Origin: an uncultured Poribacteria bacterium
Lineage (GTDB): Bacteria; Poribacteria; WGA-4E; PCPOR2b
DNA length: 64,000 nucleotides
Direction: 5' to 3'
Assembly: GCA_958296125.1 (NCBI GenBank)
Contig: OY282444.1
Coordinates: 4,559,623-4,623,622, forward strand
A model generated the notes under the pieces. That model saw only the letters and a program-made list of their open reading frames with translations, had not been told where the DNA came from and did no database searches. This document shows, one piece after another, positions 57,055-64,000 of this stretch. Numbering within the stretch: position 1 is the stretch's first letter; each line of letters opens with the position of its first letter. The translations under genes were made by a program, and so were the position numbers.

Positions 57055-57735
57055 TCATTCTGACCACCGCTCACTCATCCACGCTGCATAATCTTCCTCT
57101 GTGTGGACGGTAAGGTATCCGAGCATCCCGGAATGTCCAAAACCACAGAGCTCAGCGCAGGGGATTTCATACTGGCCCGGTTTCGTTGCCTCAAACCACA
57201 TATTTATAAACCTGCCGGGAAGGGCATCCTGTTTGAGCCGAAGTTGCGGGACAAAGAAGCTATGAATAACATCATCGGACGTGAGCCTGATATGCACAAC
57301 CTCATTAACGGGGACATGCAGTTGGTTCTCAAGCTGCAGGTCATCGTCAGTACCCCATTCGCCATCAGGGCCCGGATATGTCATATCCCAGTTAAATTGT
57401 TTCCCATTCACTTGAACGACAGCACCGGGATTACCGGGAAACTGAGAAGGGAATTTAATCTTGTTCCATTGTGGCAGGCTCAACATTGCGAGTCCGAACA
57501 CAATGACGGTAGTAGCAGCGGTCCATATAATTTCAAGGGTTGTGCTACCTTCAATGTACTCCGCTTTGCGGCCTTCTTGGAAACGGTACTTAATGATGAA
57601 GAAGATGAGTACCGCCATAACAGCCAAAAATACAATTGAGGTAATCCAGTAGATTAGAATAAAGAGGTTATCAACCCCTTGCCCAAAAGTTGAGACATTC
57701 TCTGGAAGCCACGCAGGAAAATTCAGCCACTTCAT
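57055..57735 (-). CDS. Cytochrome c oxidase subunit II
   Basis: Subunit of 226 residues that takes electrons from cytochrome c. Two N-terminal transmembrane helices (LIYWITSIVFLAVMAVLIFF and TVIVFGLAMLSLP) precede a periplasmic cupredoxin domain. The CuA site is complete: a His in DVIHSFFVPQ near 160 and Cys-Cys-His-Met in CAELCGFGHSGM near 195-206. No fused cytochrome c domain is present. It is the first oxidase structural gene, just downstream of the ABC permease. Confidence 0.96.
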   Translation of the reverse strand: MKWLNFPAWLPENVSTFGQGVDNLFILIYWITSIVFLAVMAVLIFFIIKYRFQEGRKAEYIEGSTTLEIIWTAATTVIVFGLAMLSLPQWNKIKFPSQFPGNPGAVVQVNGKQFNWDMTYPGPDGEWGTDDDLQLENQLHVPVNEVVHIRLTSDDVIHSFFVPQLRLKQDALPGRFINMWFEATKPGQYEIPCAELCGFGHSGMLGYLTVHTEEDYAAWMSERWSE

Positions 57736-57780
57736 TCAATAGCTCCTTTCTAGACTGCTGAATTTGTAAGTCAATCTCTT

Positions 57781-58575
57781 TTACGCTGCATTCGGACGAC
57801 AGCAGGCCGTTCGAGCAGCACCAAAGTAAGTTATAACACAGAACGCGCCGGTAACAAGTATCGATAACGTGAGTTGAGGAATCTCCTCAGCGACTATGGG
57901 CGCGTTGAAGTATAGACAACGACGTAAGGCTGCAACTCCATAGGTAAGCGGATTCAATTTCATCGCCCATTCCAGCAATTTCGGTACGCCAGATACGGGA
58001 AAGAAGGCACCGGAGAGCAGCCAAATTGGGATGAGAATAAGATTCATAATTGCATGAAAGCCTTGCGTTGAATCCATGCGCCACGCAATCATTAAGCCTA
58101 GGTTTGTTAAACCGAAGGACACGATCAACATCACACCGAGTGCTGAGAATACGGAAAGGGGGCTCAACGGCACCCCAACTATCGGTGCGAGAAACAGAAA
58201 AAGGGCACCCTGAAAGAGGGCTAACGTCGTACCGCCAAGTGCTTGTCCCAGCACGATAACCCATCTTGAGACCGGGGCAACAAGCACACCTTGAAGAAAA
58301 CCTTCTCGACGGTCTTGGACAATCGAGATTGTTGCGAAAATTGCTGTAAACAGCAGCGCAAGCGTGATGATACCGGGGTAGAAATATTCAATGTAGCTCG
58401 TTCCTTCAGGAACGCCGGGTGGACTAAATGAGGCGTTTAGCCCACCTCCCAAAAGTAGCCAAAAAATCAGGGGTTGCAAAATCGCGCTCACCAGACGGCT
58501 CCGTTGGCGCAGAAACCGGATGATTTCACGCCACCAGATCGTCGCCACAGGGAGTAAGAATCTTGCTATTGACAC
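57781..58575 (-). CDS. ABC-2 type transporter permease
   Basis: Membrane component of an ABC exporter, 264 residues with about six transmembrane helices and the ABC-2 family segment NLGLMIAWRMDSTQGFHAIM near 172. The partner ATPase gene lies 2 kb upstream in the same direction, but a restriction-modification module sits between them. Such pairs next to oxidase genes are seen in several lineages and may assist cofactor or lipid transport, though the cargo is unknown. Confidence 0.85.
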   Translation of the reverse strand: MSIARFLLPVATIWWREIIRFLRQRSRLVSAILQPLIFWLLLGGGLNASFSPPGVPEGTSYIEYFYPGIITLALLFTAIFATISIVQDRREGFLQGVLVAPVSRWVIVLGQALGGTTLALFQGALFLFLAPIVGVPLSPLSVFSALGVMLIVSFGLTNLGLMIAWRMDSTQGFHAIMNLILIPIWLLSGAFFPVSGVPKLLEWAMKLNPLTYGVAALRRCLYFNAPIVAEEIPQLTLSILVTGAFCVITYFGAARTACCRPNAA

Positions 58576-58613
58576 AGTTTAGTCGAGTGAGTTGTAGATG
58601 ATGAAGCAAATTG

Positions 58614-59345
58614 CTAGCTACTTTTACGCTTAAAATGATTGCGTAGTACATTCTTAACATACTGGGGAACTTCTTCCTGAGCCTTTGCTGCTTCTCCTCG
58701 TAGCCTATCATACTCGGCAATATCTTCATCAACCCACAGGATATCTAATCTCCGAATATCTCGCATCGCAATATGACTGTATGATTCTGGGTATGCCCAA
58801 TAGCATGACTCGCAAATACGAATCTCTTTTTTCTGCCAATTTTCACAATTTTCGCAGCTCCATGATTTTGCTCTATTTGCAGAGGCGCAGAGGAGCATAT
58901 ATCCATTTATATCATCAAGGTCATCACTCTCACCAGCAATCTCGAATGGAACTCTGTGATCGATCTGTAATTCCCGTTCTGGAAACGACTCAAGATATAT
59001 GTTGCAACGGGCACCATACTTTTTAATTAGTGCCCCCTTTAGTTCGGAGGAGAATGCTGTTCTACCATACAACTGAGTTGTTCGTACTTCTGAAGGATCA
59101 CCGAACTTATATGCGGCGATCTTCCTCCCATCCGATCCAGTTACACGAAAGGTCTCCACTGGAATACCGTGCTCACGAACATCTCTTATTGCTCGTGGCG
59201 GATGGTTATAACCGTATATCTTTCTCAGTTCTTCCGTTGTAATTTGACCGTATTTAAGAATGTGGTCAATTACCGTTCGGGGTCTTTTCGCTTTAACCCT
59301 CTTTAGTAACTCTAGAAATTCTGGAGGAAATTTTGGGCTAGTCAT
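58614..59345 (-). CDS. HNH-family restriction endonuclease with winged-helix domain
   Basis: Protein of 243 residues. N-terminal region (VIDHILKYGQITTEELRKIYG) resembles a winged helix for DNA binding. An HNH-type nuclease segment follows: the cysteine-containing GARCNIYLE near 122, IDHRVPFEIAGE near 141 and NGYMLLCASANRAKS near 155. Two more Cys pairs (CENC, CESC) near 175 and 190 should bind zinc. It overlaps the adenine methylase gene by four bases (ATGA), so it is very likely the restriction partner. Recognition site unknown. Confidence 0.8.
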   Translation of the reverse strand: MTSPKFPPEFLELLKRVKAKRPRTVIDHILKYGQITTEELRKIYGYNHPPRAIRDVREHGIPVETFRVTGSDGRKIAAYKFGDPSEVRTTQLYGRTAFSSELKGALIKKYGARCNIYLESFPERELQIDHRVPFEIAGESDDLDDINGYMLLCASANRAKSWSCENCENWQKKEIRICESCYWAYPESYSHIAMRDIRRLDILWVDEDIAEYDRLRGEAAKAQEEVPQYVKNVLRNHFKRKSS

Positions 59346-60259
59346 ACACAGGCAAACTCTAGCTGAATTTGTGGTTTTTTTTCGAGACCACGCTCTTCGC
59401 CATTCAAACGCTCCACCAACGCAGGAGACAGATATAGCGATTCAACAGTTTCATGGTTGTAGCCTAAGAGGGTAGCTTGGCTTGATCTACCAGCATGTAT
59501 GTTCAGGTGTTTTAGAGAGAGTCTATGAGGAAGTAACTTCCCGTGAGTTTTTCCGCCGGTTTGTCCGTCATAGCTAATAATATATGAAACATCTTTCTCA
59601 TTCATTATTTGAAGGGTGTCTACAAATTCATCATAGGCAAGCCCATTGTAGTACCTATGGTCTCTCGTAAAGGATATGCCTTGGTAAGGCGGATCCATAT
59701 AAACTAAATCGTCTTTGTCGGCTTTCACCACAACCATACGAAAATCAACTGCCGAAAGTGTTGTCTTTCCAGCGAGCAGGGTAGAGACACCAAGAATTTG
59801 TTGCCGCATAGTTTTGGGCCGCATACCCCAACGCCGATTATCAGCACTCTGATTAAATTTACCTTCAGCACTATATCTTACGGAACCTTTTACAATCCGT
59901 GCCAAAAGATAGAGCAGGTGATGCGGTTGAGGCGTTGCGTTGAATTCGTCACGTATTTGGAAGAAGAATTCTTTTTTATTTGGATGTTGTTCATTCCAAA
60001 GTTTTTCATAACCTCCTGCCAACTCGTTAGGCCTCTCCAATATTTCTGTCCACAGTTCCATCAAGGGTTGATTTAAGTCATTAAGCCAAAATTGTTTTGT
60101 GAGTCGATGTGCACCAGCAGCAATGGAAACCGCGCCAGAGCCACAGAACGGTTCTATCAGACAACGCACAGAACTTGGGAAATGCAGAAGAATATATTGA
60201 GCAATCCCTCGCTTACTCCCCTGATATGGAAATGGATGTGGAATATTCAACATTTTCAT
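59342..60259 (-). CDS. D12-class adenine DNA methyltransferase
   Basis: N6-adenine methyltransferase of 305 residues, Dam/D12 type. SAM-binding motif EPFCGSGAVSIAAG near residues 37-50 and catalytic DPPYQGISF near 193, in alpha-class order. The N-terminal FPYQGSKRGIAQYI is typical. It protects the host from the HNH nuclease encoded next to it by methylating adenine in the shared target. The gene lies between a KTSC-domain gene and the nuclease, all on the same strand. Confidence 0.9.
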   Translation of the reverse strand: MKMLNIPHPFPYQGSKRGIAQYILLHFPSSVRCLIEPFCGSGAVSIAAGAHRLTKQFWLNDLNQPLMELWTEILERPNELAGGYEKLWNEQHPNKKEFFFQIRDEFNATPQPHHLLYLLARIVKGSVRYSAEGKFNQSADNRRWGMRPKTMRQQILGVSTLLAGKTTLSAVDFRMVVVKADKDDLVYMDPPYQGISFTRDHRYYNGLAYDEFVDTLQIMNEKDVSYIISYDGQTGGKTHGKLLPHRLSLKHLNIHAGRSSQATLLGYNHETVESLYLSPALVERLNGEERGLEKKPQIQLEFACV

Positions 60260-60285
60260 GGGAGTTCGGTTGTTGTAATAGTAAA

Positions 60286-60513
60286 CTAACGCTCCCTCCG
60301 AGCATAGTGGTGGCGAACAGCTCTATTGATGAATGAGTTTAACCCCTCGCCCTTGCTAGCTAATTCCTTCATTTTTTCAATGTTTTCAGAGCCTGTGCTT
60401 TCATAGGTGTACAGGTAAACCGATCCACTAGAAAACTGGACTCTGATGAAATCTGGTCCACTTTCATAAGCCTCGACTCCGGAATTTCCACCCACATTTC
60501 TATAGCGTTCCAT
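60286..60513 (-). CDS. KTSC domain protein
   Basis: Small protein of 75 residues that matches the KTSC domain: the pattern runs from RYRNVGGNSGVEAYESGPDF through FSSGSVYLYTYES to GEGLNSFINRAV. KTSC proteins are short, often near phage or mobile DNA or RNA-modifying genes, and their role is not settled. It precedes the adenine methylase by about 26 bases and probably belongs to the same inserted module. Confidence 0.85.
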   Translation of the reverse strand: MERYRNVGGNSGVEAYESGPDFIRVQFSSGSVYLYTYESTGSENIEKMKELASKGEGLNSFINRAVRHHYARRER

Positions 60514-60607
60514 GCACGTCCTCCTACGTGGATATGGCTATATTTTGTAAGCCTAACGAACAAAGTTTAATGGTATAGGACAAGGCACATCTTTCAGCAA
60601 AAACAAC

Positions 60608-61543
60608 TTACGGATTTTGATCGGCACCGTTTTCCTCGAAGTGCTGTCCCGTGAGTTTGATGAAAACATCTTCCAACGTTGGTTTTCCAAAGCGCACGGA
60701 TCGAATTTCCGTCGGGAAGGCTGCGACAACATCTCGAACAAATTCATGCCCGTTGTAGCATTCAATGCGTAACAACCCCTCAATTGAAGTTACCGCATAG
60801 CCAAACCTTTGGCTTATTTTCGGAGCGAGTTGTTCAGGTGCGGGAGAATCAACGATGACAATATCTCCACTGACACGACCTTGTAGTTCGTCCGGCGTTC
60901 CGATAGCGACCAATTTCCCCACGTTGAGAATTCCCACACGATCACATGCTTCGGTGTCATCCAAAATGTGGGTTGTTAGGACAACCGTTGTTCCTTGCAA
61001 GCCCGCCAAATATGCCCTAAAATTCCGACGCGCCCCGGGATCGAGTCCGGTGCTCGGTTCGTCCAATAGCAGGAGCTTCGGCTTGTGAAGGGTTGCCTTT
61101 GCGAGCTCTGCACGTCTTTGTAGTCCACCAGAGAGCGTTTCTACCCGTTCTTGGGCGCGATCTGTCAGTTCAAATTGATCTAGCACTTCTTGGATTCGGT
61201 GCTTCAGCGTCTTCCCCCGTAGCCCGTAAAGGTGACCGTGATGGCGGAGATTTTCAGTGACCGTGAGTTTCAGATCTAAACTTGGATGCTGAAAAACCAC
61301 ACCCAGATACTGCCTAACGCGCTGCGATTCGATGCCAAGTTCATGACCAAGAATATTAACCGCAGCCTGACTAACCGGAATCAGGGTAGAGAGTATCTTA
61401 AAAAGTGTGGTTTTACCGCTGCCATTTGGGCCAAGAACCCCAAAGACTTCCCCTTGTGAGATGCGAAAGGTTACGCCTGCAAGTGCGCGTCGAGTGCCGT
61501 AAGTGTAAGAAAGGTTCTCCACTTCAACCGGAAGCGTTTTCAT
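60608..61543 (-). CDS. ABC transporter ATP-binding protein
   Basis: ATPase of 311 residues from the multidrug or lipid exporter family (DrrA/CcmA-like). Walker A GPNGSGKTT near residues 35-43, signature LSGGLQRRAELAKA near 140, Walker B LLLLDEPSTGLDPG near 160-173 and the His switch TTHIL near 192. It would power the ABC-2 permease gene that lies after the restriction-modification module. The ATG follows GAAAACG without a strong ribosome site. Confidence 0.92.
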   Translation of the reverse strand: MKTLPVEVENLSYTYGTRRALAGVTFRISQGEVFGVLGPNGSGKTTLFKILSTLIPVSQAAVNILGHELGIESQRVRQYLGVVFQHPSLDLKLTVTENLRHHGHLYGLRGKTLKHRIQEVLDQFELTDRAQERVETLSGGLQRRAELAKATLHKPKLLLLDEPSTGLDPGARRNFRAYLAGLQGTTVVLTTHILDDTEACDRVGILNVGKLVAIGTPDELQGRVSGDIVIVDSPAPEQLAPKISQRFGYAVTSIEGLLRIECYNGHEFVRDVVAAFPTEIRSVRFGKPTLEDVFIKLTGQHFEENGADQNP

Positions 61544-61753
61544 TGGAGAGGATTTGATCGTAAACCCTCCTCGTACAGTCCTTGATTTTCAGTGTATTTC
61601 GTTTCGATCGCTTATAGACATCGCCTAAGGCATCCCGTTTCACCGTTTAGCTGTCCCTTGTATCTCACGCGATTGGTTCGTTAGTTCAGAGGTTCATTAA
61701 AGATAATCAACTGTAACTTCGGCAATCCATACCTAAAAGGGATTTTTCAGCAT

Positions 61754-62542
61754 TTACTCTTTGAGCGTGAGTGTAAAGTCCTGTGTAGCCATTCCCCCAG
61801 CTTCAACAGTTACTGAAACAGGCTGGTCTTTATTTGTGCCACAGGCTTCTTGCCAATAAGCCAACTTGTAGGTGCCCGGCGGAACATTCTCAATCGTATA
61901 TTTTCCGTTCTCATCGCTGAGCGCAAAATACGGGTGGGGAATATACGCGATCCAACCCTTCATCCAACCGTGCACATCGCATTTAACAGGTACGGGTCCC
62001 TCGGCTTTCTTTACCGCTTTAACATTCATTTTCCGTCTGGTTCCCGGCTGCGATTTATTAAAGGCAGCATTCACCTGGCTAAAGATATGAACGTTATGGT
62101 TGATTCTGTCGGGATTGATCATGGTCAGTCGTTTTCCGACCGGAAGAAGGCGCACATGCGGCTTAAAGTGGCAGCCTTTCTGATCGATTTCGTATTTAAT
62201 CTTTGGATCGCTTGGAAAATCTGCCCCTGATGAAATGTCTATCAGATAAACGATGGTGTTTTGCAAACCATTTCCTTCGCCAAGAACAATCGATTCATCG
62301 AACTTGTCGGTCTTAGCACAAACTTGTGCGTCTTTGGTGATTTCCAGTTTTTTCATCTCAGGCGCGGCCCCATCAAATTTTACCATCCCGCTGATAGTAC
62401 CACCATTAGAGACACTCATCGCTTTATAAGAAGCTGGGAAAACGAGCGATTCAACCGCTTCATCTCCACCGGCAGCGGCGGCGTTGGTGACATAAATACA
62501 TGCAATGAACAGGGTTAGGATTGTAACAACTTTGGTTTTCAT
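61754..62542 (-). CDS. Exported cupredoxin-like copper protein with regulatory-type C-terminal domain
   Basis: Protein of 262 residues from the ATG at 62542, after AAAAGGAG. Residues 1-21 form a signal peptide. A cupredoxin-like middle part holds a His (HNVHIFS near 151), then CDVHGWMKGW near 185, giving a His-Cys-His-Met set suited to a type 1 copper centre. The last 70 residues read as a CarboxypepD_reg-like beta domain (GKYTIENVPPGTYKLAYW). It resembles methylamine-utilisation-type cupredoxin proteins. Next to the oxidase cluster it may pass electrons to subunit II. Confidence 0.8.
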   Translation of the reverse strand: MKTKVVTILTLFIACIYVTNAAAAGGDEAVESLVFPASYKAMSVSNGGTISGMVKFDGAAPEMKKLEITKDAQVCAKTDKFDESIVLGEGNGLQNTIVYLIDISSGADFPSDPKIKYEIDQKGCHFKPHVRLLPVGKRLTMINPDRINHNVHIFSQVNAAFNKSQPGTRRKMNVKAVKKAEGPVPVKCDVHGWMKGWIAYIPHPYFALSDENGKYTIENVPPGTYKLAYWQEACGTNKDQPVSVTVEAGGMATQDFTLTLKE

Positions 62543-62600
62543 GATTGAACTCCTTTTGAAATTATTGTTGAAATAGGTTATAAGTAAGAGGAAGTTATGT

Positions 62601-62623
62601 TTGACTGTTTCAAATACAGTCAA
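62601..62623. promoter_or_regulatory. Inverted repeat upstream of the cupredoxin gene
   Basis: Arms TTGACTGT (62601-62608) and ACAGTCAA (62616-62623) are exact complements with seven bases between. On the minus strand the first arm can also serve as a -35 box (TTGACT), which would place an operator over the promoter. No T run is present, so it is not a terminator. Confidence 0.45.
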
Positions 62624-62662
62624 GCCATTTGAACCTCCTTGCTATAAGAGAAGTTTTCTCTG

Positions 62663-62793
62663 TCAGCGGCATACGCCAGACATGCTCGAATCAAGATAGT
62701 CAAGTACATCGTAAACCGTGATTCTCCGCCCACGGATACACGGTTTACCGCCGCTCTTGTCGGGTTCACTGTGATGATGTCTTTGTAGTTCAT
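62663..62793 (-). pseudogene. Frameshifted DUF433 (antitoxin-like) fragment
   Basis: DUF433 proteins are short HTH-type antitoxins. From the ATG at 62793 the frame reads MNYKDIITVNP and then shifts. The next frame carries the rest of the domain start (DKSGGKPCIRGRRITVYDVL) and ends at a stop after LDSSMSGVCR, well short of the normal end. A one-base deletion near 62767 explains the shift, and the 3' part is missing. No toxin gene is adjacent. Confidence 0.6.
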
Positions 62794-62854
62794 TTACTTG
62801 ACCGCTTTGTCGAGGTTTTGGTGATTTCTTCCCCCAAGTCCAGTTACCCAATTC

Positions 62855-64000
62855 TTATGTATTTTCCCGTCTCCGGACACTACTTCTCAAACCGAAAAGG
62901 AGACCGACAGAGATAAGCGCAACTAGTGGCGGATAGACAAAGCGTTTGTTCGATGGCACAGGATCGAGGACGAATGTGTACCACGTTGAAACCGCTCGCT
63001 TTGTTTTTACATCGCCATTTGCGCCATCCCATGCAGAGAAAGCGATGGGTATGAATACGCCCGGTGTAAACTGAACGTCATTTCTATCCTCGGTAGTGAG
63101 CGATCTTTTAACCCATAGTTGATATTGTCCATCCTTGTAAACCCCTTCAGCCTGTATTGGGCCTTGGGTAGATTGGACCGTCGCTTTATCGATCCCTTTT
63201 GCATTCATCTCTGTAACCGTTGACGGTTCGGCAACCTTCCAACTCCAGAGATAGACGGGACGACGACCGCCCCAAATAAAGTAGGGTTTCGGATCCGTCG
63301 GACCTTCGGAAATTTTCACCGGAAACTGAATTGCTAAGGCATCTTCAACCGTTTCCCCGGTTTCATCATCTGCCTGGGGAAGGGTTTTCGTCCGATCATC
63401 CCATGTGAAGAGAAAAGCGATTTCGTTATCATTATAGAACGACTTGGCTGTTACAGCATCGATTGAGGGATTGAATTGTCGAGGGTCAATAACAATTTGA
63501 CCGACCAGCGGAAAATAACTAGCGTTTTGAAGTTCATTCCACGCTTCATCGTTCATTCCCGGCAACGCACCGGCGCGATATTGTGAGCGTAGCACTTTGT
63601 CACCAACCGCCGCTTGTGGTTGCTCTTCGGGTCCTAAGGATTTTACATAGTTTGCGAGGTGCCAACTTTTCTCAAAAATCGGCTTCAGGGCCGTATCGAG
63701 TTTAGTGTGTTCGTCAGGGGCGAGTTCCTCACCTTCTTCAACCTTGAGCATGATATCTTCAAACATAAACAGCTTTTCTTCAAGTGCTGCGTATTCCTCC
63801 TCTTCCGCCTCTGAAAGGCCGTGGTCATCCATCTTGGCTTCTAACTCAGTCATACGCGCCGATTCATCATCCGTCAGCCCGAGTCGGAAACTTGAGATGA
63901 ACGAGGGCATCGGCGATCCAGCGATGCCGCCAATAAATCGCTTGAAGATATCCTCAGTTGTCGCACCACCCCGAAAAGTCCATGGCTGCCATAGATTGGC
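62855..64000 (-). CDS. Cytochrome c fused to an ethylbenzene-dehydrogenase-type haem domain (5' end outside window)
   Basis: The frame stays open to the window edge, so the protein is longer than 381 residues. The visible N-terminal part (WTFRGGATTEDIFKRFIGG then SPMPSF) is the distal half of a cytochrome c domain with the axial Met. A charged linker of about 90 residues follows, then an EB_dh-like haem-binding domain (AIQFPVKISEGPTDPKPYFIWGG) and one C-terminal membrane helix. The gene lies upstream of the DUF433 fragment and cupredoxin gene, and may feed electrons into the oxidase. The CxxCH of the cytochrome c domain must lie beyond 64000. Confidence 0.78.
   Translation of the reverse strand, partial: ANLWQPWTFRGGATTEDIFKRFIGGIAGSPMPSFISSFRLGLTDDESARMTELEAKMDDHGLSEAEEEEYAALEEKLFMFEDIMLKVEEGEELAPDEHTKLDTALKPIFEKSWHLANYVKSLGPEEQPQAAVGDKVLRSQYRAGALPGMNDEAWNELQNASYFPLVGQIVIDPRQFNPSIDAVTAKSFYNDNEIAFLFTWDDRTKTLPQADDETGETVEDALAIQFPVKISEGPTDPKPYFIWGGRRPVYLWSWKVAEPSTVTEMNAKGIDKATVQSTQGPIQAEGVYKDGQYQLWVKRSLTTEDRNDVQFTPGVFIPIAFSAWDGANGDVKTKRAVSTWYTFVLDPVPSNKRFVYPPLVALISVGLLFGLRSSVRRRENT

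Noticed and set aside
57103..57639. 178-residue plus-strand ORF
   Set aside because: Antisense to cytochrome oxidase subunit II, which has an intact CuA site.

Overview
This window comes from an uncultured-type bacterium with moderate GC content. The combination of many Gfo/Idh/MocA oxidoreductases, a phytanoyl-CoA-dioxygenase relative, DUF1501 and DUF1549/DUF1553 proteins, a CoB-CoM-type succinate dehydrogenase and an aerobic A-type cytochrome oxidase resembles Candidatus Poribacteria or a nearby planctomycete-like lineage. That assignment is inference from gene content; there is no rRNA or other taxonomic marker here.

Layout. 1-8650: mostly plus-strand catabolic and cofactor genes, namely two oxidoreductases, a dioxygenase, an SDR, thiC under a TPP riboswitch with its own terminator, a decayed uracil-DNA-glycosylase-like gene and an Eis-type GNAT. 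8770-19440: minus-strand genes for an SH3/FxLYD secreted protein, a broken TPR gene, a DUF1501 / coiled-coil / DUF1549-DUF1553 trio, another oxidoreductase plus SDR, a D-2-hydroxyacid dehydrogenase, a HAD hydrolase and gnd. 20120-25280: an ECF sigma factor, a MarR regulator fused to a ferritin-like domain with a perfect palindrome upstream, a LarA/DUF2088 protein and a ClpX-like unfoldase. 25580-28630: a sulfur assimilation cluster in which cysteine synthase, APS reductase, a ubiquitin-like sulfur carrier, a JAMM protease and a NIL-domain protein sit together, as in the CysO-Mec route to cysteine. 28690-37200: AddA-like helicase-nuclease, a tiny Lys-rich protein, ligA, a lipoprotein and hisG. 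37290-39260: a restriction-modification pair. 39260-43530: a stress-like module of Mrp, UspA and PCP_red-domain proteins.

43720-64000 is the respiratory half, all on the minus strand: fumC, sdhE-sdhB-sdhA, then an SCO1-coxIV-coxIII-coxIII-ctaB-ctaA-coxI-coxII cluster, an ABC exporter, a copper-site (cupredoxin-like) protein and a cytochrome c / ethylbenzene-dehydrogenase-type haem protein that runs off the right edge. A second restriction-modification module (HNH nuclease, D12 adenine methylase, KTSC protein) lies between the ABC ATPase and permease genes.

The most unusual points are the MarR-ferritin fusion with its operator-like palindrome, the UspA-rubredoxin-triple PCP_red protein next to Mrp, the sulfur carrier with a seven-residue tail after its Gly-Gly directly before a JAMM protease gene, the restriction module splitting the ABC genes, and several dispersed repeats and pseudogenes. 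No tRNA, rRNA, CRISPR array or intact transposase was found.
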